The position numbers and the translations under genes are program-made. Below, piece after piece: positions 47,536-60,035 of a stretch of DNA of 64,000 bases. The notes beneath the pieces are model-generated. The model did no database searches and was not told where the DNA came from. It was given only the letters and a program-made list of their open reading frames with translations. The DNA is from Gelatoporia subvermispora B. Taxonomy: Eukaryota > Basidiomycota > Agaricomycetes > Polyporales > Gelatoporiaceae. How positions within the stretch are numbered: the first letter of the stretch is position 1; every line of letters begins with the position of its first letter. The stretch lies in assembly GCA_000320605.2 (NCBI GenBank), contig KB445792.1, positions 997,581 through 1,061,580 of the forward strand. Direction: 5' to 3'.

Positions 47536-48937
47536 TGGTACGGGGCGACACTTGGGCTGTGCGCGTGGTTCGCGCTGCCCCTCGTACTACCGCTCATTCC
47601 AAGCGTCGCCGGGTACATGCGTAAATTCTTCTGGTAGACTCTGTTGCTCGTCGCTCTCTGGGTACTCTCTGCTTATCGGGGTTCTTGATCGTCCTTTCTT
47701 GGGTTATCGCACGGATCATTTATGCTACTGCCGCTACTTCACTCATTTAGATACCTCGCACTCACGTCTTGCATTTTGTATCGACCAAATTCACGACCTT
47801 TGACGCCCTGCATCCTTTTACAGTAGCCCCCTGCGCCATCTAGCCAGCATCCGCAGCCGCCGGCTGTACGTATGTACTTTACGAAATGCTCTTCTACTAG
47901 CAGTCGCATCCTATATAGAGTATATCGCACACACGATCGATATATATCGCTACTTTATCTCGGTTGAATTGGACGTGTGTCGCGCTGACTGGCGTCGAAT
48001 TCTCAGGCGTGGGGGATGACCGCGAGGACAGAGGGGAGAGTTCGCGAATGATGGGTGCCCTGCTGGGTAACTCAGCGACGCAGGCCTAGCGCGTGTACGA
48101 AGAGGGAAGTCAGGGCCCGAGGAAGAGTAACGGAAGGCAAGGGGTCAGTTGGCTCCGGCCTTCGCGGGACGCTTAGGTGGCGAGCCCCACGTAAATGGGA
48201 GGTACCAGCGTCTCGGAGTATGAACTGGGCGTCTGAGAAGCGCCTGGGGTTCGTAGGGGGCTGCCGTAGAAATGCCGCCATTGGATGCACGCACGCACAG
48301 GCACGGTTAGGGAGAATGCTTGGTAGACGTCAAACGCCGCGAGCGTTGCGGGCTGTTGAAGGGAAGGTTGGATTTAGAGTGGCAAACGCGGAAAAGGCGT
48401 GGGCTCGCGGAACGACGGCGCGCGGGCGGCTGGAGGTAGTTGCACTGCCCCGGCACGCACGGCGCGTCGTTGATTCGCGGACGGGACACGGCGGGCGGAG
48501 GTCACATAATAAATTATCAGATAAAACCTCCGCGCGCATTTCGTTGGCCTCGAGGGAGATCAGTGCCCGATGCGTGGGGCCACGCCGGAGTTGGCGCGGC
48601 TCGGGCGCTGGGCCTAGTGGGATGGATACTAGCAGATAAAGAAGGGATGCAGATAGATGGATAATATTGAGAGGATGGCACGGGGCTGATGGAGCCGGAC
48701 GGAGAGAGTGAGATGCCTTAAAAGGCGGAAACGAGGCGAATTAAAGAAAAGTGGCGGAGTGAGCAGCGCGGCTGAGTATTAGCGGACTTGCTCTCGACGC
48801 CCGCAACTGCACGCAACGGGTCGGAATCTATTTCGTGCCTACTTTCACCGGTCTTGTTCTGTCTCCCTCCACCTCTCTCCTACCACCACAACTCTCTTTC
48901 CCCCCTCCTCTCGCGTCGCCTTCCCACTTGCCACGAG
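47536..48937. other. Long GC/purine-rich intergenic region
   Basis: About 1.4 kb. The part 48000-48640 is purine-rich on the plus strand and carries a 194-codon open frame with Arg/Gly-rich composition and no recognised product; it is read as promoter or 5' UTR rather than a gene. GATA-type motifs occur near 48516-48522 and 48630. Confidence 0.4.
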
Positions 48938-51900
48938 ATGAACAGTCTTCATGACCCACACGTCCACAAGCGCACATCCATCACCGAACTCCTCAATCCT
49001 GTCACCTCCCCACCATCCTACAACAACGGCAACACCACAAAGCTCCCTCCAATATCTGCATACATCGGCAACGCTCACGCCCACCATCCACCCCCGCCAG
49101 GCCCCGCTTATCCGCCCCCGATAGGCAACGGACACACATATAGCCTACGTGCTGCCGATTGGAATGGCGCGGCCAAGGACGATGGTCCTCCCCGCCACCC
49201 AGAGTCAGATTCGCCGTCGTGCCGATACGCGTCTTCCTCTCTCGCCCCGCAAACATCGCTCTACCCAGACCAATACTCTAGACCACCGAGGTCGGTTGAG
49301 CAGGCGTCTAATTACGGCATTCCTGCCCCAGCTTGGCCCCCTTCTCACGACGCGGCCTCTGTCTCGTATGGGGGCCCGCCGCCGCCATATCCTCCCGACG
49401 AGCGTTTTGGTGAGTTGCGACGAGCGAGCGTGGACCAAGCCGCCTTCGCTTACGCGCGACGCGTCTCCCCAGACCGCGATCGCTCAGCACCAAAGAGTTC
49501 GTGCGTTCGCAGCTTGCTTCCGAGCTATCTGCCTGACGCGTGAATGCAGGTTATTCCCCACATCAATACCCGCAGGACATGCTGCCGCATCCATATGCTG
49601 CCAATGGTTCCTTTCCCTTCGCATTTGTAGCGCCGCCAGGCGTGTCTAATCCTGGTCCATTAGGATGGCAGACTTCCGAGAGAGCATCTGTTCGCCTCGC
49701 CGCGCGCGGGAGTGCCCCGCCCCCCCAGATGCAGCCACCTTCGCCGCGCGACGCGTATCTTGCCCCGCCTCAGTACTACTCTGCCGGCTTTAACATCGGA
49801 TTCGCGCCGATGCCCTTTCCTTCGCAGCCAGTCGTTCAGAGGAGACCCGCTGACTCAACGGAAGACGAAGTCACACCCCCAAAGGCGAAGAAGGCGCGGA
49901 CGAAGGCGAAAACTACGGAACCGAACGGTGAGTGCGGCATGCGTGCCGTGAACCTGCCTCACCTAATAGACCGCTGATTGGTGCCCCAGGATCCTCGAGG
50001 CGCGGATACAATGCGAAAAAGCGCAGTGAGGCTGCGCAGATTGCACAGACCAATGGTACAGTATAATCACCGCTCCATCTCACGTCTATTACGACCCTCA
50101 CTGCGTACCAATAGCGCAATTGGCTGCTGCCGGCGAAAATGGAGGCAAAGAAGCTGATGGAACTAGTAGGTCGCTATATGCGGTCGCGTCCATTCCAATG
50201 TTGACAACGCGCGTGTCTGCCAGACTCTGTCCAGCTGACTGCTGAGGGGCAAGCAGACCTTAATGTTGCAGGCCCCCTGGTCCCGGAGCTTCAATTTGCG
50301 AGATGCATGTCCAATCGATACCGTGCAGATGAGTTCCCTCGATGTGTGTCTTGCACGCGCCGTTGGGCGGGCGACACGTGCCGCTTCCAGGGTATCCGGT
50401 TCTTCCTCAAGAATCAAGATCGCCTCATTATCGGTATCAGTTTCCTTGAATCGCAGAAACCGGACGCTCCTTCGATGAACTTCCCAAATAAGTGGAATGT
50501 CGAGCTGGACGACAACTACCTCTACCGCGTCAAGGTATGTTCGGCGGCTCCGAATGTGATCGGACACTTACATTATCATTGGATATTCTAGCGCACGGTT
50601 GCGAGAGCGCTGCTGCCTACCCTTCGCATCGAACGCGATCATCTGGACAGACCGCAAATAATTCGACGGCCACGGGAGAGCGAGGTCCGCGCAACATGTG
50701 GTGAGTCCTGGTCAAACCGCTTGTTTCCTCCGGCGCTCAACAAGCCGCTTAGATACATGCATGACATCCATCTTTTCCAGCAGCTGGATGTGCCGGATGT
50801 GCGGGCGCGAGGCATGCTCTCAATGTTACGCGCTCGTGGAGGACCTCACAAAGGACTGCACGAATCTGGATCAGAAGGAAACAGCCGCGCTCCAGAGCAG
50901 GCGCGACCGTCATCTGCACACCAACCCCTTCTTCCTGGCGTGCACGCGGCGGAACGAGCACACGTCGAAGGACTTCTCGCCGATGTCGCGCTTCTGCCGC
51001 GAGGAGCTGGAGCAGGCCATCGCGGATATGGAGAAGCTCCTAGGTCTGGAGCCCGGCGAAGGCCTTCCTGACCTTGACGTTGTTCTTGACGCCGATATCA
51101 TTGACGCCAACAAGAACAAGAAACACGAAGGTGCTGAAACTCCTACCGTCGTGGAAACCAGCTCGGACCTCACGAGCAATGGGACGCCTTCTACCCAGAC
51201 AAGCCCGACATCACCAATACCGCCGGCTACAGGGTCCGCGCCCGTGGAGATCCCTTCCCACGAGACCGTGCGTATCCCTGACGCTGACCTGGACGACGTC
51301 ATGTTCCGCAAACTTTGGCGGAAGGGCGCCCCGCTGATTGTTACCGGGGTCTTGCCCAAGTTCCAAATTCAGTGGACGCCGGAGTACTTCAAGAATAAAT
51401 ATGGCACCCAAAACTGCTTGATCGTCGAATGTCAGACTGACACCAATCGGCGCGTTACGGTGGGCGACTTTTTCTCGTGGTTTGGAAATTATGAGGGCAG
51501 ACGTGATTGTTGGAAGCTCAAGGTAAGTTTTGGATAGATGGGCGCCCTAAGACGTGGCTATATGTGTCTCATCTTTCAGGACTGGCCGCCGTCAACCGAT
51601 TTTAAAACAGCGTTCCCAGAGCTGTATGAAGACTTCGTTCGCGCGACTCCGGTACCGAACTACGTTCGCCGTGATGGCGTGCTAAACCTTGCATCGCATT
51701 TCCCCACAAATGCCATCGCGCCCGATCTAGGTGGGCGCGACACCACTTGTATTTGTCACCGTGCCTGACCTATTTCTGGACGTTGTAGGGCCCAAGATGT
51801 ATAATGCGATGGCGTCCTTCGAACAAGAGGGCAGCAAGGGCTCGACGCGCCTGCATATGGACATGGCTGACGCAGTCAACGTCATGCTGTATGCTGCGCC

Positions 51901-52363
51901 CATGCCCGACGGCCGGCCTGGCTGCGCAGCATGGGACATCTTCAGGGCCGAGGACACAGCCAAGCTGCGCAAATTCCTGCGGCGCAAATTCAAGGGTCAG
52001 TACCAACACGATCCGATCCACTCGCAGAGCTTCTTCCTGGATAGCGTCGCACGCGAAGAACTCTACCGCGACACGGGCATCAGAAGCCATCGGATATACC
52101 AGCACCCCGGTGAGGCGGTGTTCATCCCTGCCGGCTGCGCGCACCAGGTGTGCAACCTCGCGGACTGCATCAAGGTCGCGAGTGACTTCGTGAGCCCGGA
52201 GAACGTTGCGCGGTGCGAGGCTCTCACGCAGGAGTTCCGTGAGCAAAACCAGTCCAACGCCTGGAAGGAGGATGTGCTCCAGCTCCGGACAATGATGTGG
52301 TTCGCGTGGCTCTCGTCCTGCCGCAAGGAGAAAGAGAGGGAAAAGAAGGAATCATCCGACTAA
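48938..52363 (+). CDS. JmjC-domain histone demethylase, KDM3-like
   Basis: Predicted exons 48938-49496, 49550-49927, 49990-50055, 50115-50165, 50224-50534, 50592-50700, 50753-51522, 51580-51730 and 51789-52363, 989 residues. The C-terminal half is a JmjC domain: Fe(II)-binding H821-x-D823 in TRLHMDMADAVNV and H917 in IPAGCAHQVCN, with VFIPAG before it. A cysteine-rich zinc region (CDTCMTSIFSSSWMCRMCG followed by REACSQCY) precedes it, as in KDM3/JMJD1 H3K9 demethylases. A second cysteine cluster, RCVSCTRRWAGDTCRF, lies further upstream. KDM3 enzymes use 2-oxoglutarate and O2 to remove methyl groups from histone H3 Lys9. The N-terminal 300 residues are Pro/Tyr/His-rich and disordered with a basic nuclear signal (KAKKARTKAKT). 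Start: the first in-frame ATG at 48938. Two short exons (66 and 51 nt) in the linker are less certain. Catalytic activity is inferred from intact metal ligands. Confidence 0.87.
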
Positions 52364-52647
52364 TTCTGGCTGTATATTCAACATTAAGCCATCATGGACT
52401 ATGAGATCTCGCTCCGAATGTCGCAGATATATCATGCATTCCCGGGATGGTGATCGTTACAGCTCTCTAGTAAGCATTCTTTGATGTTGTCTATTGCACA
52501 CATACTAGTCACTGTTGTATTTGCGAAGATCTGACGAGGCGGCATGAATCGAGACATAGAGGTGTAGAAGAGTATCAAATGTATGCATACATAACCGGTC
52601 AAGAAATCAAATCACGACAGTAGCATCGAACAAGTCAAGACAATGTA

Positions 52648-54594
52648 CTAATTGTCCACCACGAGAAGAGAAGCACCTCCGTCCGCCGTAACACGCTTCC
52701 GTGTCTTGATAAGCAGGCACTTGCGCCCGAATTGCTGCAAAGTCCCGCGAGCCTCCGCACTGGAGTCGGCTCGTGCTCGAGCCGTGCCCAAGCCGGACGG
52801 GGCGAGGAGAATAGCTTGGCCGGTCTTATCAGAAATGGAAATTAGAATCTATTCACAGCGAATTTCGAAGATATGCATGTGGACTCACCTGGAGGCTTAC
52901 GACCCTATCGAAGGCCTCGCTGCTCTCGACGTCGGCTGAGACGTGCTTCGCGACGTGGTCCCACCAGGACGGTGATGAGAAACGGTGAAGTATCGCTACG
53001 CTGCAGAGGTCCAGGAGGACCGGTGGCACGACTGTCGGCTCTGGTGATCGGCGTGAGCTGACACGGCATCCCGAATTTACAATGCCGTGTGCGACGAACC
53101 TTGGGTGCTGATAATCACACGCATGGCCTGATGCCGCTGCTGGCGGATTAGGGATAACAGCTCCTTTGTCAGACCAGACGGTCCCTTCTGCGCCGGGGAC
53201 AGATACTAGAGATGAACCCAGTGAGCGGAACTGTTAGGATCTTATTGAAGCACGAGTATCGACCTTGTGAGCTTCGTCCACAACCAGAACCTTCCCTGTA
53301 TCGACCTGCGAGCGTACGAATAGGCGGACTATGATTTCAAAGAAGCCGCACGCCGCGGCGGGGTCGATGAAAGGATCGGATAAATCGACGATCGTCAATT
53401 GACCCGCTGCAAACCGAGTGGGAGCAGCACGGTGTTTCTTGAGGCCTTTCTTGTCCAGGAATGATTGTAGCAAGGCGAGTCTCTGTTCGAGACCGGTGAG
53501 TTGGGCCGGGTTGAATGTTTTCTTCTTCGCATCCAATCTGGTCATAAAATTCTGGTACGAGTAGTTCTCTCCTAACTCCCGGAGAATCGACTCCATACCG
53601 AACATTAATTCACAAAATGGCGGCGAATACAGAGATAAGCTTACCAGGATGATATGCATGTAGAGCGGGACCGATGCAGAATCGGAAGATGATCCGACTG
53701 CCATCATCGACAAGAACGCTTGCGCGTCCAGCTCTGCCTCGCTGAATAACAACGGCTCGACGGTCACATGCGAGCCCACCTTCGCGTATACAGCGCGCAT
53801 GGTGTTCAACGACGAGTTCGACACATAAACGCGGATGCAAGGGGGCTTGATAGAAGCCAGGCGGGGCACGCCCAACCAAGCCGCCTCGCAGGCCTGCGAA
53901 TAGGGTCCCCCCTCGCCGAAATGGAGCACCAAGCCGCTGAGCGGCTTCGCCAACGTGCCAATGCGACGGCAGTTTGGAATGAGCATATCCTCGAGGAGGA
54001 CGGAGACGGTGTGAGATTTCCCGGACCCTTGAACTCCACAGACAATCGCAGAAAAGGGCGCGTTCTAAATCCTAACTCAAGAAGAATGCCGAAATAACAA
54101 CGGAGAAGGCATACAGTGTTCACGTAGAGACGCGGGTCCTCAGGCTGATGGTTGCTCTTGTTTGACTTGTCACTGCAAGGTGTTATAAAAATCTATCTCG
54201 TACGCGACTGACCGCTTACTAGACCTCCAGGACCGAGCCCAGGACGCCGCGCTGGGGAAAGCTAGTTGGACCCCCAGCTGCGTCATAGGCATCACGAGTC
54301 AGCATGGGTGCTGTACGTAGCTCATGATCCGTCGCATCTCTTTGGTCTAGCGCGAGGTGTTCCAAGAGCTCGCACTCTTCCTGGAGGGCCCCCACACGCA
54401 TGAGAGACGGGACGTGGAGAATTGAAGCGCACACTCACCGCATCGTCCCGGTTGTTTCGAGATCCGTTAGCAGCGTTGTACGAGCCTGACGAGTTCCTGT
54501 GCGATTCGGAGTTCTGCGAATTACCATCGTCAATGTCCGGACGCGATATGCACAGCGGACTTCCGTACGGCGAAAGCGCCATTTGGGCCGTCAT
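52648..54594 (-). CDS. P-loop ATPase of an expanded fungal family, copy A (HerA/FtsK-like)
   Basis: Predicted exons 54594-54439, 54380-54220, 54172-54115, 54064-53645, 53590-53264, 53205-53100, 53040-52889 and 52824-52648, 518 residues. Walker A is GVQGSGKSHTVSV (GKS at about 140-142); Walker B is VLVVDEAHK (Asp370, Glu371). The segment LSLIRQQRHQAMRVIISTQE and the following PTVVPPVLLDLCSVAILHRF recall the STQ-P...C...HR layout of HerA/FtsK/VirB4-type ATPases, which pump or move DNA or protein. That assignment is inference from motif order. Further family blocks are PLSGLVLHFGEGG, FSEAELDAQAFLSMMAVGSS and LTGLEQRLALLQSFLDKKG. No signal peptide or transmembrane helix. Relative to copies B and C it is diverged and has its own N-terminal 52-residue exon. 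Several exons differ in length by multiples of three, while intron positions and phases are shared. Function in the fungus is unknown. Confidence 0.72.
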
Positions 54595-56037
54595 CGCCGA
54601 ACGATGACGCCTCAGGGTGAAGCTGGTTCATTAGGTATTGCAAAGTCGACATGCCAGGGCAATAACACAGGTTTTCGAGGCAATTGGAAGGGGGAAAGTG
54701 CAGTCACTGGTATCGTTCAGAAGGAGGCTGCGCTTTTGAACAGAGTTTGCTGGAATGCTAGTAGAGCCTGCCATCGCACAGGTGCTGCGCAACGTGTAGT
54801 GGGGCCGAATACGACACGCCTTCTGCGCACGATTATCAGAAGCTGTAAACATTCGCCTGCCGTGGAGTATGTTTCTCGCACACACAACTCGAGGCAGGAA
54901 CAGAAGCGACTGCGCAGCTTGAGGCCGAGGAACACTTTAGGAAGTTGATGCTTTCCAGATCTGGTACCCAAAGTGGGCCGCATAGACTGCACCGGGCGGA
55001 GAGAGCTGTGTGATGGTCGTCCTTGCTGCAACCAATACTACGGCACAGGAGGGCTGGCGAAGACGAGGCCCAGCGAGGTCCGGCCGTACGATGCCCCGTG
55101 GATCGATGGACTAACGATCCCCTGAAGGAATGGTTTGCGCACAAGTACTACAGTTCAGTCACCCAGCAGGCCCATATCCATCACGCAGCGAGACCAGACG
55201 CGACATTCGAATCAACACGTGAGATGGCCTCGTGTAGATGTGCGCGAGTACCTGCACAGTACAGACCGTGGAAAGTACGTATGAGATTAATGTCGATGCT
55301 AGTGCCGGCGTTGATGAGTCGACTGTACACGGTACAATTACCGGCACACTGCAGGTCGCAAGGACGGTCTGCCCTGGTCTACCATGCATCACGAAAGGTC
55401 TTAGAAAGAGTAAACGACGAGATGCATTGGATGCGCCATTTCGCTTCGCCGCATTCGCGGAGTTTAAATCCACCTCGTCGCGTTAGCTGACATAGAACCG
55501 AGGCCTGTAAGCGAGTTCCTGTCGTGAACGAGGAACGGAAACCCGTAGGTAAATCCACAAATATGAGCAGTGATGCGTACACACAAGGCGTCCACGAATG
55601 CCACACATCCCCATGTCAAGAACTCGCGATTACGCGGGCTATATACGCGCACCTCCGGGACCATTTTTTGCGACCGCTCATTCGATCCGCTGACACTGCC
55701 CACTACGTTAGCTTGTCTACCGGATTAGGCATGTGCAAGCATCTGTTGCTCTCCGGATCTCCAGGTTGACAGGGGCATCTGCCGGGTGCGTGCCGTCTTG
55801 AACCTTGAGTTGCAGCTGTCTCCCCTCAAGGCCTCACCCTTCCACCGCTACCGCCACCTCTCCTGCAAGCACGAGCAAGGCTCGCCGTCGACCTCCATCC
55901 GGTACTCACTAGCTGAATCACATATTTGGTACGCATCACAGGATATGACAGATAAACTGATTCCAGGTTCTAATACTGTGCCCACCATTAGATCCGATTC
56001 GGTTGCGCCATATCGTTGGTTGGTGATATCTATAGAC
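54595..56037. other. Intergenic region between ATPase copy A and the MYND gene
   Basis: About 1.4 kb between two divergent genes. Several accidental open frames up to 155 codons; none has a familiar motif. I found no RRP8-like fragment here, unlike the spacers of copies B and C. Confidence 0.4.
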
Positions 56038-57258
56038 ATGTCGTCGAACGATACCACGCCTATGCCGAACGTGCAGGCTTCACACATATGTAAAAGCTGT
56101 GATAGACCTGCTGGATTTCGATGCTCTGGATGCTCGGCCAAGGACGCATGGTATTGCAGCAAGGCGTGTCAGAAGGAGGACTGGACATTCCACATCTTCT
56201 ACTGCAAGCCCAAAGACAAGATTGACACCGCATATTTCCTTGCACGATCGGCGTACATAGACCGCATGCCAGAGCATCCACAGACTCGCACAGATTACGG
56301 CTTTGATGACGTAGTTGCACCAGAGGATGCATCAAACTTACTTGGATTATATCAGGGCTTGTTCAAGGCCCTCGACGTAACTCCCCAGGATGTGCGCAAG
56401 TGGAGGCGTCAAGGTACTCTCGTCGAAGAAATAAAGGCAGCCTATTCGCGATTGCCTCCAGATAACCAGGGCGCTTATTACCCCTGGTTTCTGCGGAACC
56501 TGTGGGTTCTCGACAAATCACTTTCGCCACCCGCCGAACCATGGAAGGATTTCATTGAAAAGGGAAACCGCTATTGTGGTATACCTTTGTCGCTGTCCCA
56601 AGATGAAAGAACGTCCTACGTGCAAGGATTACCCAAGTTGAAGCAGGAATGTGCATCTTTCTGCACCACGATGCTGTCAAGTCAACATCCTGGGCCCGAG
56701 TTTTCGCTCTGGATAAAGTTCGGATTCTGTGCATGTCCGAACTCCTATCTCGAGATGCAGCTCGGCAACACCTACCACGCCCTCCTCCAGAAATGCGCAT
56801 TCGACGAGTTCTACCGGGCATACGAGACATCTGCCCTAATGGCTTTGATTAGATCGAAGTGCTCCGAAGAGATACAGAGGAACTTTGGCTATCTAGATTC
56901 CCTGAACGCGGGAAGAGAACCCGTATTCCCGCAATTGGAGGACGTGCTTAGTGGGTCTCCGACAGAGTGGAAGACGGTTTGGGAGCTTAAACGATTCGTG
57001 ATGGGCGACAACGAAGGTGCTGCTCCATCGATTCAGTGCGACTATGGCTTCGGCAACTGCAGTACGGAAGCGGAGTGCCAGGAGTTGATGGCGGTGTATA
57101 GGAAATTCTTTTCGCACCAGCTTGGAGACCCGTTGGATTTGCACAAGGCCTGCCTGAAGGGGAAAATATTCAAATATCTCCAGGGTAGAGACGGAATGAA
57201 GCTGAAGAAGAAATTCAAATCGTTGATGAAGAACCCTTATCCCCTTTCCGACATCTAG
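56038..57258 (+). CDS. MYND-type zinc-finger protein
   Basis: A single uninterrupted exon of 406 residues, unusual in this intron-rich window. The N-terminal MYND finger is complete: C18-x2-C21, C29-x2-C32, C40-x3-C44, H52-x3-C56 (CKSCDRPAGFRCSGCSAKDA then WYCSKACQKEDWTFHIFYC). MYND fingers bind proline-rich peptides. The rest (about 350 residues) contains aromatic-rich helical blocks such as WFLRNLWVLDKS and WKDFIEKGNRYCGI but no SET or other enzyme motif. Basidiomycetes carry many MYND proteins of unknown role. The frame is open upstream to 55786, and an ATG at 55945 could add 31 residues; 56038 was chosen because it places the finger near the start. It lies between ATPase copies A and B. 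Lack of introns might mean a retrogene or recent origin. Confidence 0.75.
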   Translation: MSSNDTTPMPNVQASHICKSCDRPAGFRCSGCSAKDAWYCSKACQKEDWTFHIFYCKPKDKIDTAYFLARSAYIDRMPEHPQTRTDYGFDDVVAPEDASNLLGLYQGLFKALDVTPQDVRKWRRQGTLVEEIKAAYSRLPPDNQGAYYPWFLRNLWVLDKSLSPPAEPWKDFIEKGNRYCGIPLSLSQDERTSYVQGLPKLKQECASFCTTMLSSQHPGPEFSLWIKFGFCACPNSYLEMQLGNTYHALLQKCAFDEFYRAYETSALMALIRSKCSEEIQRNFGYLDSLNAGREPVFPQLEDVLSGSPTEWKTVWELKRFVMGDNEGAAPSIQCDYGFGNCSTEAECQELMAVYRKFFSHQLGDPLDLHKACLKGKIFKYLQGRDGMKLKKKFKSLMKNPYPLSDI

Positions 57259-57565
57259 TCCGCGGCACTGCATATGTTTGGATGAATTGTGAGCCTTGAC
57301 CATCTGTCTTGATCAGATTCTGCTCTGCTAACATGTTTTAGCGTCCAGTAGCTTGTTAGCCATGTTCTGAGACTTCCGGGCGCGTATCAACGTATAGTAT
57401 CCTCTCCGGGGGCGAGCAGAAGCTTCCTGCAGAGGCAGTGTCGCTAACTGTGTGCACATATGATATGATTCGTGTCGAAGCACACAATGTTGTAATCAGC
57501 TTTAGCGGATGAACCTTGAACGTATTACCGAGGTCCCTCAAGAAGTAGATGCATCTAAACACGCC
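57259..57565. other. Convergent spacer MYND / ATPase copy B
   Basis: About 307 bp between two genes that point at each other; only 3' flanks expected. Confidence 0.4.
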
Positions 57566-59337
57566 TCACAAAACGAGCACCGATGCCCCTCCATCGGCGG
57601 TGACCCGTTTACGTGTCTTCACTAAAAGGTACCGCCGCCCGAAGCGCTGAAGGGTAGTACCCTCATGATTCCCGTTCTCTCTGCCCTTTTTAACGGCATC
57701 CAGCCCGGATGACGCGAGCACCAGAGCTTCGCCAGCCTAACAATGTGCGAGCTGAGCTTATGGACATATGTCTAGTAGACGGAGATATGCGTACCGATAG
57801 CTTGATAAGTCGGTCAAAGGCGTCGTCGGATAGCTTTGCCGAAACATGCTTCGCAAGGTGCTCCCACCATGAGGGTGAGGAAAATCGATGTATTATTGTA
57901 ATGTTGCATAGGTCCAATAGGACAGGAGGCACTACCGTGGGTTCTGCATGGGACAATGCTTAGCGGAGACGGACCTCGATGTCAGGCGTGGCGTTACCTT
58001 GGGTGCTGATGATGACTCTCATCGCCAGGTGTCGCTGCTGGCGGATGAGGGACAGTAAGGCCTTCGTCAGCCCTGACTTGCCCCTGTTCGCGTCCAAATA
58101 CTACGGATATCGTGTCAGATATGCTCAATTTGAATTTGGTCAGGTCTACCTTGTGGGCCTCATCGACCACCATGACCTTTCCGGTCTCGACATCTGCTCG
58201 AATGAACAGCCTGGTTATGATCTCGAAGATCCCGCAAGCCGCTGCCGAGTCTATGAATGGGTCTGACAAGTCAATGTTGGTCAGTTGCCCTGCTTTGAAG
58301 CGACCCTTCTGCCGAGCACCGGTGGTATCGATGAAACTTTCGAGCAATGCCAGACGCTGTTTGAGACCTGCAAGTTGCGCAGGGTTGAAATCTTGTTTGC
58401 AACCTTCCATTTTCGACAAAAATCCATTGTAACTGAAGTCTTCTCCAAGATCACGCAAGATAGACTGTCAAGAGATCAGGTCGCCTCAATGTCGCGCTCC
58501 GAGAGGTGTACGTACTAGCATTGTCTGCACATACAGTGGCGCAGAGTCAGACGACCCGACGGCCATCATGGAGAGGAACGCTTCTGCGTCTAACTCTTCT
58601 TCGGAAAACAGCAGTGCTTTGACCTTCACGCGGTCTCCAAGCGGAGCATAGACTTGCTTCATTGTGCGAAGAGACGAGCGCGAGACATACACGACTACCG
58701 GTGGTGTCTGTAGGTCGGCTACGGCAGCGCAACCTAGCCAGGCCGCCTCGTTGGGCCGTGCATTAGCGCCCCCTTCGCTGTAGTGTAGGACGAGACCGCA
58801 GAGGGGTTTTTCGCAAGCACCAATGGCGGGGTATTGTGGGATGAGCATACTTTCAAGGATCACTGAGACTGTGTGGGATTTTCCGGCGCCTTGAACACCA
58901 CATACGATCGCCGAAAAGGGTGCGTTCTGCAGGAAATTGGCTTAGTGTATGCCTGACAATATGAGAAGTACGTACTGTATTGATATACAACCGCGGGTCA
59001 GTCGGGGTATAAGAGTGAGTCTCGTCACTTCGGAATTGTCAGACAAACTCCCGGTGGATCGAAACATAAGTCCACTCACCGCACAGAAATTACAGATCCC
59101 AAAACGCCATACTGAGAGGCAAGACCGCCTTGGAGATACGCAGGCCGCGTCATAATCGGCGCGGTCTTGACATCATGCTCTTCGGTGTCCATACTAGTCG
59201 ATACCGCATGATTCAAGAGCTGTAGCTCTTGCTGTGAATATGACAATAATCGCAATGAGATTTGGAGAAAGCCTGGTCACAGTTGATAAACGTACAAATG
59301 CAGAGGATGTTGGAGGTGTATGTACAATGCCCGGCAT
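57566..59337 (-). CDS. P-loop ATPase family, copy B
   Basis: Predicted exons 59337-59296, 59231-59080, 59027-58976, 58926-58516, 58464-58150, 58100-57998, 57943-57795 and 57736-57566, 464 residues. Walker A GVQGAGKSHTVSV (GKS at about 97-99), Walker B VMVVDEAHK (Asp320, Glu321), IRQQRHLAMRVIISTQEPTV and the C-terminal KTRKRVTADGGASVLVL. Exons 2 to 8 have exactly the same lengths (152, 52, 411, 315, 103, 149, 171 nt) as copy C, which supports both models. The first exon is the weak point. The homologous donor (TTT/GTACGT) is clear, but the only in-frame ATG nearby gives a 14-residue start. A noncoding leader exon with a donor at 59751 is also plausible. Motifs are intact, so the protein may be active. 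Function unknown; HerA/FtsK-like class inferred. Confidence 0.7.
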
Positions 59338-60035
59338 CTTGTCTACTTTTCCGGGAAGCCCGAAGATAACAGCGTTAGTTGATGCTTCATGCTGGCTTGC
59401 AGCTGCGGCTTTTATACGTGAGATTGGAAGCGTGGTGGCACCAAAGTTAAACGTGAACTCTGTCTTCGACTATGCAGAAGGCGTAAGCAGTCATTAGAAA
59501 GATCAGGTATACCACATGCCTTGAGGCCGACTCGGTTCGCATCCAGGCCAGACATGATTGCCAGAGATGTCTCTGTGTTGTCTTTTTGGAAGTATTGTGC
59601 CTGTGCAAGTAACTTCTCCGAGCAGTTAAATCCCCGAACCAGACTACATATGCGTGAAACTGGGAGTCAGGCGATTCTGGCACAGCCTGCAAGCCAGCAT
59701 CAACGCGGAACAAATCTAGAATACCAGGCAACTTAGAACGAGAATACTCACACACTGGGTTACGCGCGGCGACGATGGTGTTCTATTAATCCGAATGCAA
59801 GTATAACACTGATATTCTAGAAGAGGAGACAAAATAGAAAGGTCGCGATAGAACACGATGGACTGCGTACGAAGCACAAAATAGTCGAACGCGATCGGGC
59901 AGTCGTTCGTGCCGCAACTCGCGACGCGTCCCGCTCACGTGTTACTGTACCGCTCAAAAAGTCCATTGCGCCACAAACGCGGGCTTCCCTTACTCTGTTC
60001 AGAATCTCCCCCCTTTTCTTACCCTTTGCAGACCC
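59338..60035. promoter_or_regulatory. Shared 5' region of ATPase copy B and the dead RRP8 copy
   Basis: About 700 bp homologous to 62300-62963. It contains the putative leader exon and 5' UTR intron of copy B (donor-like GTGAGT at 59751 on the minus strand) and, nearer 60035, the ancestral RRP8 promoter. Confidence 0.5.

Noticed and set aside
48055..48639. 194-codon plus-strand open frame upstream of the KDM3-like gene
   Set aside because: Purine-rich DNA giving Arg/Gly/Ala-rich sequence, no recognisable domain, no splice pattern; fits a promoter or long 5' UTR.
55023..55490. 155-codon plus-strand open frame
   Set aside because: No start context, motif or splice signals, and overlapping open frames exist on the other strand.
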